Source: Mycobacterium sp. 1164985.4 | GTDB taxonomy: Bacteria; Actinomycetota; Actinomycetes; Mycobacteriales; Mycobacteriaceae | Assembly: GCF_001668575.1 (NCBI RefSeq) | Contig: NZ_LZMD01000094.1 | Span: 1-64,000, forward strand | Reading direction: 5' to 3' | DNA length: 64,000 nt | Part shown: piece after piece, positions 17,075 through 26,477 of the stretch | Layout: each line of letters starts with the position of its first letter | Numbering within the stretch: the first letter of the stretch is position 1 | Notes under the pieces: generated by a model | Told to the model about the DNA's origin: nothing | Seen by the model: the letters and a program-made list of their open reading frames with translations, nothing else | Databases searched by the model: none | Translations under genes and position numbers: made by a program

Positions 17075-17862
17075 AGAACCGACTTGATCTGCTTGGCGAC
17101 CAACCGGGTAGTGCGCTTCGCCGACAGCCGGGCCAAGATGTCGAGGGCCAATGCGTCCGTGCCGATCAGGACTCGGAAGCGGTCACGGGCGATTCCGTCG
17201 ACGATCTTCTTGCCTGCGGCTTCGGCGGTGGCGGAACGAACCTTCTTGTCACCGGCGTCGAGCATCGCCACCCCGGAGTTCCCCGTCAGGTTGGTGTCGA
17301 TGTTTCCCGGAAACACCGTCACCACATGGACATTGGTGTCGCACAGTTCGGCGTAGAGACCCTCGCTGAACTGCTTCACCGCTCCTTTACTCGCGCTGTA
17401 GAGCGTTTGGCTGGCGAACGGCAACAGCGCGGAGAGACTCGACATGTTGGTGATGTTCGCCTCCGGCCGCGTCAGCAGGGACGGCAGGAAGGCGCGGCAC
17501 ATCCGCACTGTGGCATCGAAGTTGACGGCCATGATGCGGTCGGTCTCATCTGGGGAAAGCTCGGAGAAGGGGGCGAATCGGTGGATGACGCCGGCGATGT
17601 TGACCAGTCCGTCGATCTGTCCGTGCTCTTTCGCTACCGCCTCGGGTAGTGCGGCGACCGCCTCGTCGTCGGTGAGGTCGAGAACATGCGTGGACATCGG
17701 GATGCCGGTGATGCTCGCGAGTTCCGCCGTACCAGCCAGGCCGACCGAGTCACGGTCGACCGCAGCGATGCGTGCGCCGCGGCGGGCGAGTCCGAGCGCG
17801 ACTTGCCTGCCCATACCGTTGCCGGCGCCGGTCACCACGAACACCTTGTCGGCGATCTGCAC
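17071..17862 (-). CDS. Short-chain dehydrogenase/reductase
   Basis: A 263-residue classical SDR with cofactor motif TGAGNGMG (residues 12-19), NIAG, the catalytic Ser in MSSLSA, and YSASK. The C-terminal extension (ILARLSAKRTTRLVAKQIKSVL) is basic and amphipathic, as in some membrane-associated steroid or retinol SDRs. It probably acts as a hydroxysteroid or hydroxyacyl dehydrogenase in the island. It lies third in the operon from 19232, 26 bp after the preceding SDR gene. Confidence 0.88.
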   Translation of the reverse strand: MQIADKVFVVTGAGNGMGRQVALGLARRGARIAAVDRDSVGLAGTAELASITGIPMSTHVLDLTDDEAVAALPEAVAKEHGQIDGLVNIAGVIHRFAPFSELSPDETDRIMAVNFDATVRMCRAFLPSLLTRPEANITNMSSLSALLPFASQTLYSASKGAVKQFSEGLYAELCDTNVHVVTVFPGNIDTNLTGNSGVAMLDAGDKKVRSATAEAAGKKIVDGIARDRFRVLIGTDALALDILARLSAKRTTRLVAKQIKSVL

Positions 17863-17888
17863 GTCGACCTTCCTTCAATCGGATTCCG

Positions 17889-18740
17889 TCAATGCCGAGT
17901 GGGGTCGAACCGCCGCTTGGCGCGCAGGGCCGGCGCCCGGCGCGACGCCAGGACTTCGGCGCGCTCCGCCATGGCGTTGCCGACGTACTCGGGTTGGGTG
18001 AGCAGATAGAACTCGCCGGCCGCGGCCTGTTCGAAGACCACTCGCGCCGCTTCGACCGGATCCATTGCCTCGGCCTTGATGTCGAGCATCGCGGTCCGCT
18101 GCGCCTCGGCGGCCCCGACGTCGCCGTCGTCCACGCCGCCGGCGGACTCGAAGATGTTCGACTTGACCGCGCCGGGAAGCACCGCCTGCACGTGGATCCG
18201 GTCGGCGTGGCCGGCCAATTCGACCTCCAGTCGCAGACATTCGGTCAGCGCCAGCACCGCGTGCTTGCTCATGATGTAGGGCGCCTGCAGCGGCACGGCG
18301 GCCACCCCGCCGATCGACGACAGGTTCCACACCCACGACGGAGTGTCCGCGGCGATCATGCGCGGGAGAAATGCGCGGATTCCGTGGAACACGCCGTTGA
18401 TGTTGATGTCCACCAGCCGGTCCCAATTGGCGACGGGGGTGTCCCACAGGTATCCGAACTGCTCGACACCGGCGTTGTTGACCAGCAGCCGGACCGGGCC
18501 GACCTCTGAGTACACCTGTGCGGCAAGGCCTTCGAGCGCCTCGGGGTCGCGCACATCGCACACCAGGTCCACCGAGCCCGTGAGCTCGTCGCGAAGTACT
18601 GCGATAGCCGAGGCGTCGATGTCGACCAGTACGACGGTCATGCCCAGCGCGGCGGCATGGCGTGCCAGTCCCGCGCCTATCCCGTTTCCGGCGCCGGTGA
18701 TGACCGCGACACCACCGCCGAACGTCGCGCGTGCGTCCAC
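17889..18740 (-). CDS. Short-chain dehydrogenase/reductase
   Basis: A 283-residue SDR with TGAGNGIG near residue 16, NNAGVEQFGY, LSSIGG, and the active-site element YIMSK. A C-terminal tail LASRRAPALRAKRRFDPTRH is basic. It is only distantly similar to the neighbouring SDR and probably has a different substrate. It follows the NTF2-like gene by three bases, so the two are tightly coupled. Confidence 0.87.
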   Translation of the reverse strand: MDARATFGGGVAVITGAGNGIGAGLARHAAALGMTVVLVDIDASAIAVLRDELTGSVDLVCDVRDPEALEGLAAQVYSEVGPVRLLVNNAGVEQFGYLWDTPVANWDRLVDININGVFHGIRAFLPRMIAADTPSWVWNLSSIGGVAAVPLQAPYIMSKHAVLALTECLRLEVELAGHADRIHVQAVLPGAVKSNIFESAGGVDDGDVGAAEAQRTAMLDIKAEAMDPVEAARVVFEQAAAGEFYLLTQPEYVGNAMAERAEVLASRRAPALRAKRRFDPTRH

Positions 18741-18743
18741 GCC

Positions 18744-19232
18744 TTACGAGGCGGTCGAGGCGGTGGCGGTCTTGGCGGCGTGCTCGGAGAACGTGACGGA
18801 GTCCTCGGCGTCGAGGATCACGGTCATCGATGTGAACACCAGGCCGTCGCCGGCGCGGCGGATGCCCACGTCGACCACACCGCTGGAGACGTCGAACGGG
18901 ACGTTGTTCGTCACCTGGTTCACGTACAGGTAGAAGCGCGCGGTGGTGACGTCTCCGTCGACGCCGGTGCGGAAGACGTTGGTGGCGTGGTGGCGCAGCG
19001 GATAGGGATTCTCGTTGCGGTGCTGGGTCAACCACGCCAAGGTCTCGTCCTTGCCGTGCAACTCGGCGGCCAGCAGATCCTCGAACGGGCAGTTCCCGGA
19101 ATCGGACCGGCTCAGGTATTCCATCTCCTCGCCGAGCCGGGCCCCGAGTTCGGCGAAGTGACCCTGGTCGTAGTGGTACCAGAAGGCGGCGATGAACTCC
19201 TGGACCTCGGACAGCGTGATCTCGTTGCTCAT
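18744..19232 (-). CDS. NTF2/SnoaL-like protein
   Basis: A 162-residue cone-shaped alpha+beta barrel type protein of the NTF2/SnoaL superfamily (VQEFIAAFWYHYDQGHFAEL, then LAWLTQHRNENPYPLRHHATNVF). Members are isomerases, hydratases or small-molecule binders; a ketosteroid-isomerase-like role is possible here but not shown. ATG 19232 lies 41 nt from the shared site at 19274-19292 and heads a five-gene operon ending at 14517. Confidence 0.78.
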   Translation of the reverse strand: MSNEITLSEVQEFIAAFWYHYDQGHFAELGARLGEEMEYLSRSDSGNCPFEDLLAAELHGKDETLAWLTQHRNENPYPLRHHATNVFRTGVDGDVTTARFYLYVNQVTNNVPFDVSSGVVDVGIRRAGDGLVFTSMTVILDAEDSVTFSEHAAKTATASTAS

Positions 19233-19273
19233 GGGTGCGAGTCAACCGTCGCCGACCGGGACGTGGCGCGGCG

Positions 19274-19292
19274 GTGCCCGGTCAGTGGAACA
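19274..19292. promoter_or_regulatory. Shared 19-bp regulon site, NTF2-SDR operon
   Basis: GTGCCCG-GTCAG-TGGAACA is 41 nt upstream of ATG 19232. It sits in the 81-bp gap between that start and the end of the FadD-FadE operon. The -10 is weak here (TGACTC, six bases before the ATG). Confidence 0.65.
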
Positions 19293-19313
19293 CCGCGCGG
19301 CCGGGCAGTCGGA

Positions 19314-20324
19314 TCAGTCGACGATCAGGCTCCACACGTCGGCTCCGGCGGCCAGCGTCGCGTCGGTGACCCGTTCGTCCCAATAGCGCACCGACCCGAA
19401 TTCGGATCGCCATGCGAGCGCGGCGCGGGTGAACTCGTGCAACCGGTGCTCGAGGGTGGTGCCGATCGCGCCGTGAACCTGGTGGGCGTTGCGCACCACG
19501 ACCGACGTGGCATGACCGACGCAGGAGCGTGCCGCCGCGACGCGGAAGGCGAGGTTGCCCGTCGACCAACCGTTCGTGACGGCCGTCGTCAGCGCACCCT
19601 CGGTGGCCGCCCGCGCCAGCGCCGCTTCGGCGGCGGAGTCGGCGATCAGGTGCTGGACGGCCTGGAAGCGGGACAGGGGCCGGCCGAACTGGATTCGCGA
19701 CGCGGCGTGTTCGACCGACGACAGCACGATGCGGTCGAGCACCGCGCACACCTGGATCGCCCGCACCATCGCGGCTCTCAGCCGCAATTCGGCCACCCGA
19801 TCGGAGGTCACCGGGACGCCGTCGAGCGCGGTGACGTCGGCCTCGATGGAGTCGCGGGGTTCACCGATCAGGTTGCTGCCGGCCGTGATCGAGAGTGCGG
19901 CGACGTCGACGTCGGCGACGCGATGGTCGTCGCCGTCGCGCCAGACGACGACCACCCGGTCACTGGCCGCGGCCCAGGGGACGCCGTCGGAGGTGCCGTC
20001 CTCGCCGAGCAGGCACACCGTGCGCACCGCGTCGTCGCCGCTCATCCCGTTCGCCTCGAGCAGCCAGCAGGCCAGTAGGTCGTGTTCGGCCAACGGTGTT
20101 CGCACCGCGTTGCGGGCGGCGGCCGCCAGCAGTTCGGCGGCCTCGAACCAGCCCGCCCCGCTGCCGCCCGACTCCTCGGCGCCGGTCAGGCGAACCAGGC
20201 CCAGGTCGTCGAGGCGCCGCCACAACTCGGTATCCCGTTCGACGGCCTTCGCAGGCGGGTGGGCGTCGCGGTACTCGGCGAAGACCGCGTCCATCATCTC
20301 GACGAGCGCTGGATCGACGGTCAT
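19314..20324 (-). CDS. Acyl-CoA dehydrogenase, smaller subunit
   Basis: A 336-residue acyl-CoA dehydrogenase-like protein with a divergent, shortened C-terminus. RIQFGRPLSRFQAVQHLIAD and the final VHGAIGTTLEHRLHEFTRAAL are recognisable. In mycobacterial steroid catabolism such proteins pair with a second FadE to form alpha2-beta2 heterotetramers. The immediate ATGA overlap (20321-20324) with the upstream fadE supports that pairing. It is the last gene of the 26375-19314 operon. The long upstream frame is antisense noise. Confidence 0.85.
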   Translation of the reverse strand: MTVDPALVEMMDAVFAEYRDAHPPAKAVERDTELWRRLDDLGLVRLTGAEESGGSGAGWFEAAELLAAAARNAVRTPLAEHDLLACWLLEANGMSGDDAVRTVCLLGEDGTSDGVPWAAASDRVVVVWRDGDDHRVADVDVAALSITAGSNLIGEPRDSIEADVTALDGVPVTSDRVAELRLRAAMVRAIQVCAVLDRIVLSSVEHAASRIQFGRPLSRFQAVQHLIADSAAEAALARAATEGALTTAVTNGWSTGNLAFRVAAARSCVGHATSVVVRNAHQVHGAIGTTLEHRLHEFTRAALAWRSEFGSVRYWDERVTDATLAAGADVWSLIVD

Positions 20325-21481
20325 CGCAGCCCCAACCCTCGTGCGATCACGCCGCGCAACACCTCGTTGGTGCCGCCGCGCAGCGTGAAGCCGGGACGCT
20401 GATCCACGGCTCTCGAAACCAGTTCGGCGAGTTCGGGATTCGTGGTCCCGTCGGTCAGCGTGTCGGCGAAGTCCGCGATGTCTCCCTCGGTGGTGGTGCC
20501 GAGCACCTTGACCACCGCCGCGGGAACATCGGCGGGCTCGCGCCGCTCCAGTGCGCCCGCGACTGCGGTCGACATCTGGTGCAATCCGGCGGTTCGGGCG
20601 ATAAGGCGGCCGAGTCCGGCGTCCCGCGAAAGCCTCTGTGCGGCCATCTTTTCGCCGCACATCCGCAACAGCACGAAGGTGGACAGGAACCGTTCGGGTC
20701 CGCTGCGCTCGAAAGCCAGTTCCGACGTGACCTGGCGCCAGCCCGCACCGATCTCACCGAACACCATGTCGTCGGGGACGAAGGCGCCGTCGAGGACCAC
20801 CTCGTTGAAGTGGTGTGCGCCGTTCATCGAGACGACGGGCCGGATGTGCACGCCCGATCCGCGCAGGTCGACGATGAACTGACTCAATCCGGCGTGGCGG
20901 TTGTCCGGATCGACGGGCGCAGTGCGGGCCAACGCGATGAACGCATGCGCGTAGTGCGCGCCCGAGGTCCACACCTTCGTCCCGGACAGCGACCAGCCGC
21001 CGTCGACCTGTACCGCTTTGGTACGCACGCTCGCGAGATCGGAGCCGGAATCGGGTTCGCTCATGCCGATGCCGAAGAAGCACTCGCCGCGCACGATTCG
21101 GGGAAGGAACTCCCTCTTCTGCAGTTCCGTGCCGTACTTGAGCAACGACGGCACGATCTGCCGGTCGGCGATCCAGTGCGCCGCGACCGGTGCGCCCGCG
21201 GCGAGCAGCTCCTCGGTCACCGCGAACCGTTCGACGAAGGAGCGTCCGTGTCCGCCGTACTCGACCGGCACGGTCATTCCGAGATAGCCCTGGGCGGCAA
21301 GCGCTTTGGTGAAGTCCTCGTCCCATCCCGTCAGCCACGCGTCGACCGACGGCGTGAAGGCGCCCGCGGCACGTTGCTCGGCAATGAACGCGCGAACCTC
21401 TGCCCGCAGGGCCGCGGTCGCAGCGGCGTCGACGGCAGCCGGGGGCACCAGGCGGGGGAGCGTCACGGGGCGGTCCGCCAT
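20321..21481 (-). CDS. Acyl-CoA dehydrogenase, larger subunit
   Basis: A 386-residue FAD acyl-CoA dehydrogenase that introduces an alpha-beta double bond in an acyl-CoA. Motifs are VPVEYGGHGRS, FGIGMSEPDSGSDLASVRT, GTKVWTSGAHYA, LAFERSGPERFL and the C-terminal FTLRGGTNEVLRGVIARGLG. It overlaps the upstream hydratase gene by 19 bp and the downstream partner fadE by 4 bp. A side-chain or ring-fragment thioester is the likely substrate. Confidence 0.9.
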   Translation of the reverse strand: MADRPVTLPRLVPPAAVDAAATAALRAEVRAFIAEQRAAGAFTPSVDAWLTGWDEDFTKALAAQGYLGMTVPVEYGGHGRSFVERFAVTEELLAAGAPVAAHWIADRQIVPSLLKYGTELQKREFLPRIVRGECFFGIGMSEPDSGSDLASVRTKAVQVDGGWSLSGTKVWTSGAHYAHAFIALARTAPVDPDNRHAGLSQFIVDLRGSGVHIRPVVSMNGAHHFNEVVLDGAFVPDDMVFGEIGAGWRQVTSELAFERSGPERFLSTFVLLRMCGEKMAAQRLSRDAGLGRLIARTAGLHQMSTAVAGALERREPADVPAAVVKVLGTTTEGDIADFADTLTDGTTNPELAELVSRAVDQRPGFTLRGGTNEVLRGVIARGLGLR

Positions 21482-22242
21482 CGGCTGATGCGCTGTTCAT
21501 GCTCCCGGTCGCGGTGGGCCAGCGGCTGCATGGCCGCGGCCATGGCCAGCGTGGAGTCCAGCGAGCCGGCCCGCGATTCCTGCAGCAGACGTTTGGCCAT
21601 CCGCAGCGCGTGAGCGGGGTTCTTGGTGATCCGCTCGGCCAACGCGAGCGCCTCCGTGAGCAGGTCGTCGTGCGGCACAACGCGGCTGACCATGCCCCAC
21701 TCCAGGGCAGTGGCCGCATCGACGCGGTCGCCGGTGAACGTCATCTCGGCGGCGCGCTCGTAGCCGATCGCCCTCGGCAGGAACCAGGTGCCGCCGTCGC
21801 CCGGGATGATGCCGATCTGTACGAAGCTCTCGGCGAACGACGCCCGTTCGGAAGCCACGCGGATGTCGCACATCATGGCGAGGTCGCAGCCCGCTCCCAC
21901 GGCGGGTCCGTTGACCGCGGCGATCAGCGGGACCTCCAGGCGCCCGAGTGCGCGCGGGATGCGCTGGATCCCGTCGACGTAGGCGCGCCGCTGGTCGAGG
22001 GCGTCGAGGCCGAACATCCCGGTGCGGTCGGCCATCTCCTTGACGTTGCCGCCCGCGGAGAAGATCTTGCCCGCGCCGGTCAGGATCACCGCGCGCACGT
22101 CGAGGTCGGCGTTGGCGGCGTCGACCGCGGCCTCGAACGCCGAGATGAAGCCCTTGTCGGTGATCGCGTTGCCGACCTCGGGCAGGTCGATGGTCCACGT
22201 CTGTGTCGCACCGTGAGCGGCGATGTTCAGCGGTGTGCTCAT
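21463..22242 (-). CDS. Enoyl-CoA hydratase/isomerase (crotonase family)
   Basis: A 259-residue crotonase. It has the oxyanion-hole segment AGKIFSAGGNVKEMAD and the family signature IAAVNGPAVGAGCDLAMMCDIRVAS. VQIGIIPGDGGTWFLPRAIG follows, where one catalytic acid position is Asp/Gly rather than the usual Glu. ATG 22242 overlaps the ALDH stop by ATGA. Together with FadD and the two FadE genes it forms a beta-oxidation segment. Confidence 0.88.
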   Translation of the reverse strand: MSTPLNIAAHGATQTWTIDLPEVGNAITDKGFISAFEAAVDAANADLDVRAVILTGAGKIFSAGGNVKEMADRTGMFGLDALDQRRAYVDGIQRIPRALGRLEVPLIAAVNGPAVGAGCDLAMMCDIRVASERASFAESFVQIGIIPGDGGTWFLPRAIGYERAAEMTFTGDRVDAATALEWGMVSRVVPHDDLLTEALALAERITKNPAHALRMAKRLLQESRAGSLDSTLAMAAAMQPLAHRDREHEQRISRWRTAP

Positions 22243-23657
22243 GACGGCAACTGTAGGGACTTGGTCTGCAGGAATTCCTCGAACCCCGCGCGGCCGAGCT
22301 CGCGACCGACACCGGACTTCTTGTACCCGCCGAACGGCGCGACCGGGTTGTACATGCCGCCGTTGACGTCGAGCTGTCCGGTCTGCACGCGACGCGCGAA
22401 GGAAATGGCCGTGTCGAGGTCGGGACCCCACACCGCGCCCGCGAGCCCGTAGGGCGTGCCATTGGCGATGCGTAGGGCGTCGTCGGTGTCCCGGAACGGA
22501 ATCACCGCGAGCACCGGCCCGAACACCTCCTCCTGGCCCAGCTCGGAGTCGGGGTCGACGTCGGCGAACACGGTCGGGGCGACGTAGTAGCCGGTGTCGC
22601 GGACCGATTCGGATCCGCCGGTGAGCAGGCGGGCGCCGTCGCGGCGTGCGCGGTCGATGAACCCGCGCACGGATTCGAACTGCGCGGCCGAGGCCAGGGG
22701 GCCGATCCGGGTACCGGGATCGGACGGGTCGCCGACCGTGTACTTGGCGGCGGCCGCCTCGATCAGTTCGAGGGCCTCGTCGTAGCGCGAGTGCGGCACC
22801 AGCATCCGGGTCCACGCCATGCAGGTCTGCCCGCCGTTGAGGAATGCGTTGCCCACGCCGACCTTCACCGCGGTGGTCAGGTCGCCGCCGTCGAGGATGA
22901 CGTTGGCGGACTTGCCGCCGAGTTCGAGGGCGACCTTCTTCACCGATCCGGCGGCGAGCTCGGCGACCCGGCGGCCCACGGCGGTCGATCCGGTGAACGA
23001 CACCACGTCGACGTCGGGATGCGACGCGATGCGCTCGCCCACCACGGATCCGCGTCCTGACACCAGGTTCACCACACCGTCGGGAAGTCCGGCCTCCTCG
23101 ACCGCTTCGATGAACGCGAACACCGACAGCGGCGCCTCGTTGCTCGGCTTGAGGACGACGGTGCAGCCCGCGGCGATCGCGGGCAGCACCTTGGCCACCA
23201 CCTGATAGAGCGGGTAGTTCCACGGGGTGATGGCGCCGACGACGCCGTACGGCTCGCGCAGCACCAACGAGTTGCCCACGCGCTCTTCGAATTCGAAGGA
23301 CTCGAGGACGTCGGCGAAACCGTGGGCCACCGCCAGTGGGACCTTGGTCTGAACGCCCTGCGCCACCCGCACCGGTGCGCCCATCTCCCGGCTGATGGTC
23401 TCGGCGATGTCGGGCAGCCGCTTCTCCATCGCGGCGATCACCCGGGCCAGCCGGTCACTGCGCTCGGCGCGGGTGATCAACGGATCGAAGGCTCGGCGGG
23501 CGGCGGCCACGGCCGCGTCCACGTCGGCGACCGTTCCGTTGGGCACACAGCCGATCACCTTCTCGGTGGCGGGGTCGACGATGTCGATCACGTCGGCCGC
23601 CGACGGTGTCATCCACTGCCCGTCGATGAACAGCGTCTTGCGGGTGTAGTCGTGCAT
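22239..23657 (-). CDS. NAD(P)-dependent aldehyde dehydrogenase
   Basis: A 472-residue ALDH-superfamily enzyme, likely oxidising an aldehyde to the acid before CoA activation. It has the cofactor segment TPWNYPLYQ, the general-base glutamate in LELGGKSANVIL and the nucleophilic cysteine in GGQTCMAWTRM, at normal family length. It lies between the zinc ADH and the hydratase, so an alcohol to aldehyde to acid to CoA ester route is suggested by order. Confidence 0.9.
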   Translation of the reverse strand: MHDYTRKTLFIDGQWMTPSAADVIDIVDPATEKVIGCVPNGTVADVDAAVAAARRAFDPLITRAERSDRLARVIAAMEKRLPDIAETISREMGAPVRVAQGVQTKVPLAVAHGFADVLESFEFEERVGNSLVLREPYGVVGAITPWNYPLYQVVAKVLPAIAAGCTVVLKPSNEAPLSVFAFIEAVEEAGLPDGVVNLVSGRGSVVGERIASHPDVDVVSFTGSTAVGRRVAELAAGSVKKVALELGGKSANVILDGGDLTTAVKVGVGNAFLNGGQTCMAWTRMLVPHSRYDEALELIEAAAAKYTVGDPSDPGTRIGPLASAAQFESVRGFIDRARRDGARLLTGGSESVRDTGYYVAPTVFADVDPDSELGQEEVFGPVLAVIPFRDTDDALRIANGTPYGLAGAVWGPDLDTAISFARRVQTGQLDVNGGMYNPVAPFGGYKKSGVGRELGRAGFEEFLQTKSLQLPS

Positions 23658-23671
23658 GGGTCTCCTTGGGA

Positions 23672-24778
23672 TCAGGGAACGATGCTGGCGCGGACGTCGC
23701 GCTTGTGCTCGGCGGCGGCGAACGCCTCGTTGATGTCGTCGAGCGGATACTGCGCTGCAGCCAGCCGGTGCAGGGGGAGGGCATCCTGGTGCTGTTCGAG
23801 GAAGGTCAGCGCCCGCGACAGCACCGGCGGTTCGTACAGCGAGACCCCGACCAGCGTCTTGTTGGCGAATACGAACCGTGACGGGTCGAATTCGAAGGTC
23901 TTGCCGATGTTGATGTTTCCGATCTCGACGTAACGGCCGAACTGGCCGAGCATCTTGAGGCCCTCGTCGATGGCTGACGGGTGGCCCACGACCTCGACCA
24001 CGACGTCGGCGCCGTGACCGTCGGTCAGGTCGCGGATGATCTTTGCGCGGTCCTTCACCGTGGCGGTCGTGTTGATGTCGATCACCGCGTCGGCGCCGAA
24101 CGCGGTTGCCAACTCGAGACGTTCGGGCACACCGTCGATGGCGATGACCCGGCCCGCGCCGCGGGCCTTGGCCACCGCGATCGCATACAGCCCCAGCGCA
24201 CCGGCGCCCTGCACGACGACGGTCTCACCGAGTTGTTGGTCTACACGCTCGAGGCCGTACATCACCTGGGACAGTGCACAGTTCGCGCCCGACGCGATGT
24301 CGTCGCTGACCCGGTCGGGCACGGTGTACACGACCGCCCCGGCCGGCAGCAGGAAGTAGTCGGCGTAGCCGCCGACGAAGTAGGGCGGCGCGTCGGCGCG
24401 TCCGAGCATGGCCATCGCGAGGTTGAGGCACGCGTTGCGCCTGCCCGCCAGGCAGCTTCGGCACCGGTGGCAGGAAAAGAAGTAGGGGAACACCACCCGG
24501 CTGCCCTTCACCAGCGGTGCGCCGTTCGAGTCCGCCGTGACCCCGTCACCGAGTTCGGATACCGCGCCGACCATTTCGTGACCGAGCACCGTCGGAAGTT
24601 GTCCCCCCAGTCCGCGGGTGGCGAAGGTGCCGTGCCACGCGTGCAGGTCCGATCCGCAGATATTGGTCCTGGTGACCTTGATCAGGATCTCGCCGGGGCC
24701 GACCTCGGCCAGGTTCACGGATTCTATCTCGAACGGTTTTCCGGGCGCGTTAAAGCGCGCGATACGTCCTGTGACCAA
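23672..24778 (-). CDS. Zinc-dependent alcohol dehydrogenase
   Basis: A 368-residue medium-chain dehydrogenase. Catalytic-zinc ligands lie in TNICGSDLHAWHG and LGHEMVG. The structural zinc set is CHRCRSCLAGRRNAC, and the Rossmann motif is VVQGAGALGLYAIAVAKARGA. It probably oxidises an alcohol intermediate ahead of the adjacent ALDH. It follows the FadD gene after 19 bp, in the same operon. Confidence 0.9.
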   Translation of the reverse strand: MVTGRIARFNAPGKPFEIESVNLAEVGPGEILIKVTRTNICGSDLHAWHGTFATRGLGGQLPTVLGHEMVGAVSELGDGVTADSNGAPLVKGSRVVFPYFFSCHRCRSCLAGRRNACLNLAMAMLGRADAPPYFVGGYADYFLLPAGAVVYTVPDRVSDDIASGANCALSQVMYGLERVDQQLGETVVVQGAGALGLYAIAVAKARGAGRVIAIDGVPERLELATAFGADAVIDINTTATVKDRAKIIRDLTDGHGADVVVEVVGHPSAIDEGLKMLGQFGRYVEIGNINIGKTFEFDPSRFVFANKTLVGVSLYEPPVLSRALTFLEQHQDALPLHRLAAAQYPLDDINEAFAAAEHKRDVRASIVP

Positions 24779-24797
24779 TCCCCAGTTCCCTTCTGGC

Positions 24798-26375
24798 TCA
24801 GCGGCTCAGCGGTTCGGCCGCGAAGCGTTCGCGCAGTTGACGTTTCAGCAGCTTGCCGCTCGGGTTCTTCGGCAACGTGTCGACGAAGAAGACGTGCTTG
24901 GGGGTCTTGAACCCGGCCAGATGCTGCCGGCAGTGCGCGATCAGGTCGTCCTCGGTCAGGTTGGCGCCCTCGCGGGACACCACCGCGGCGACCACGGTCT
25001 CGACCCACTTCGGATGCGGAAGACCGAAGACCGCGACCTCCTGAACCCCGTTGTGCCGGTACAGAACTTCCTCGACCTCGCGGCTGGCGACATTCTCGCC
25101 ACCGGTCTTGATCATGTCCTTCTTGCGGTCGACCACGTGCAGGAGCCCGTGTTCGTCGTAGTAACCGAGGTCGCCGGAGTGGAACCAACCGCCGCGGAAC
25201 GCCTCCGCCGTCTTGGCCGGGTCGTCGAGATAACCGAGCATCAGATGCGGACTGTGGTGGGCGATCTCACCCACCACGCCGGGTGCTACCGGAGCGTCGT
25301 CCTCGTCGAGGATCGTCGTCTCGACGTTGACCACGGGGCGTCCCGCCGAACCGGCGTGGGTGTCCTGCTCGTCGGGCCCGAGCGCGGACGCCAGCGGTGC
25401 CAACTCCGTCTGTCCGTAGAAGTTCCACAACCTCAGGTTCGGCAGCCGGTCGCGGATCTCGGCGAGGATCTCGATCGGCATCGCAGAAGCGCCGTAGTAG
25501 CCCTTGCGCAGGCTCGACAGATCGACCTCGTCGAACACCGGACAACGCAACAGACTGATCCAGACCGTCGGAGGCGCGAAGTAGTTGGTCACCCCGTAGC
25601 GGGCGATCGTGCGCAGCACCGTCTCGGGGTCGGGCCCGGGCAGGATGATGCTGGTGGCACCGAGATAGATGTCGGTGGCGAGAAAGTTGTCCAGCTGCGC
25701 GCAGTGATACAGCGGCAGCGAGTGGATTTCGACGTCGTCACCGGCCATCGAACCGGCGACGATGGTGCTGACGTACTGCCACATCAGGCTGCGGCTCGTG
25801 TGCATCGCGCCCTTGGGCCGTGACTCCGTGCCGCTGGTGTACATCAACCGCAGCACTTGGTCGTCGTCGATGCGCGGACTCGGCGCGGGGGTGGTGGTGG
25901 AGAGCCACCGCGCGAAGTCGTCCCAGCCTGACGGAATGCTCTGTCCGGGCCGAACGATCGCCGCCCTGGTGCGCACCGCTCCGTCGATGCGCATGGCGTC
26001 CTCGGCGACGTCCGCCAGCTCGGCTTCGACGATGAAGCCCTTGGCCTTGCTGTGGCCGAGGATGTATGCGACCTCCTCGGCCGTCAGCATGAAGTTGACC
26101 GGCACCAGCACCGCCGCGGCGCGGGCGGTGGCGAAGGCGAGCACCGCATACTGCCAACAGTTGCGTGCCAGCAGCGCCACCCGGTCACCGGGGTCAAAGC
26201 CGTTGTCCTGCAACGCCGCCGCGGCCCGGTCGACGAGCTGGTCGAACTCGGCGAACGTCAACACCGTGTCGCCATCGATGATCGCGGTCTTGTCGGGTTG
26301 CCTGCGGGCCGAGCGGCGCGGGATGTCGCCCAAGGTGTGGCTGCGCGCCTGGTCGACCACCGCATCCAGATCCAT
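24798..26375 (-). CDS. Acyl-CoA synthetase (FadD, AMP-binding)
   Basis: A 525-residue adenylate-forming enzyme that activates a carboxylate to its CoA thioester. It has the P-loop-like YTSGTESRPKGAMHT, YGQTELAP, the hinge GDLGYYDEHGLLHVVDRKKDMI, and the C-terminal lysine in NPSGKLLKRQL. ATG 26375 is chosen over ATG 26393. It lies 42 nt from the shared site and is preceded by a perfect TANNNT -10 (TACGCT) seven bases upstream. It heads the FadD-ADH-ALDH-ECH-FadE-FadE operon. The 1197-codon open frame covering it is mainly antisense to the next gene. Confidence 0.9.
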   Translation of the reverse strand: MDLDAVVDQARSHTLGDIPRRSARRQPDKTAIIDGDTVLTFAEFDQLVDRAAAALQDNGFDPGDRVALLARNCWQYAVLAFATARAAAVLVPVNFMLTAEEVAYILGHSKAKGFIVEAELADVAEDAMRIDGAVRTRAAIVRPGQSIPSGWDDFARWLSTTTPAPSPRIDDDQVLRLMYTSGTESRPKGAMHTSRSLMWQYVSTIVAGSMAGDDVEIHSLPLYHCAQLDNFLATDIYLGATSIILPGPDPETVLRTIARYGVTNYFAPPTVWISLLRCPVFDEVDLSSLRKGYYGASAMPIEILAEIRDRLPNLRLWNFYGQTELAPLASALGPDEQDTHAGSAGRPVVNVETTILDEDDAPVAPGVVGEIAHHSPHLMLGYLDDPAKTAEAFRGGWFHSGDLGYYDEHGLLHVVDRKKDMIKTGGENVASREVEEVLYRHNGVQEVAVFGLPHPKWVETVVAAVVSREGANLTEDDLIAHCRQHLAGFKTPKHVFFVDTLPKNPSGKLLKRQLRERFAAEPLSR

Positions 26376-26417
26376 GGCGGGCAGCGTAAGCATGTCTGGC
26401 GTGGGGCGAGGGACCGA

Positions 26418-26436
26418 TGTCCCGCTCAGTAGGCAG
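26418..26436. promoter_or_regulatory. Shared 19-bp regulon site, fadD/BVMO divergent promoter
   Basis: TGTCCCG-CTCAG-TAGGCAG is 42 nt from the FadD ATG (26375) and 41 nt from GTG 26478 of the monooxygenase. Both sides have a -10-like hexamer near the start codon (TACGCT seven bases before one, TACTTG five before the other). Confidence 0.7.
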
Positions 26437-26477
26437 GGCACTGCCCGGTCGGCCGTGCTGCGCCGATACTTGTGCCC

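Noticed and set aside
21463-23223. 586-codon version of the hydratase ORF
   Set aside because: The first 327 codons are an out-of-frame reading of ALDH. ATG 22242 starts the conserved crotonase fold and overlaps the ALDH stop.
26441-26454. CTGCCCGGTCGGCC next to the fadD/BVMO site
   Set aside because: The right half does not match the palindrome and spacing does not fit either start codon.
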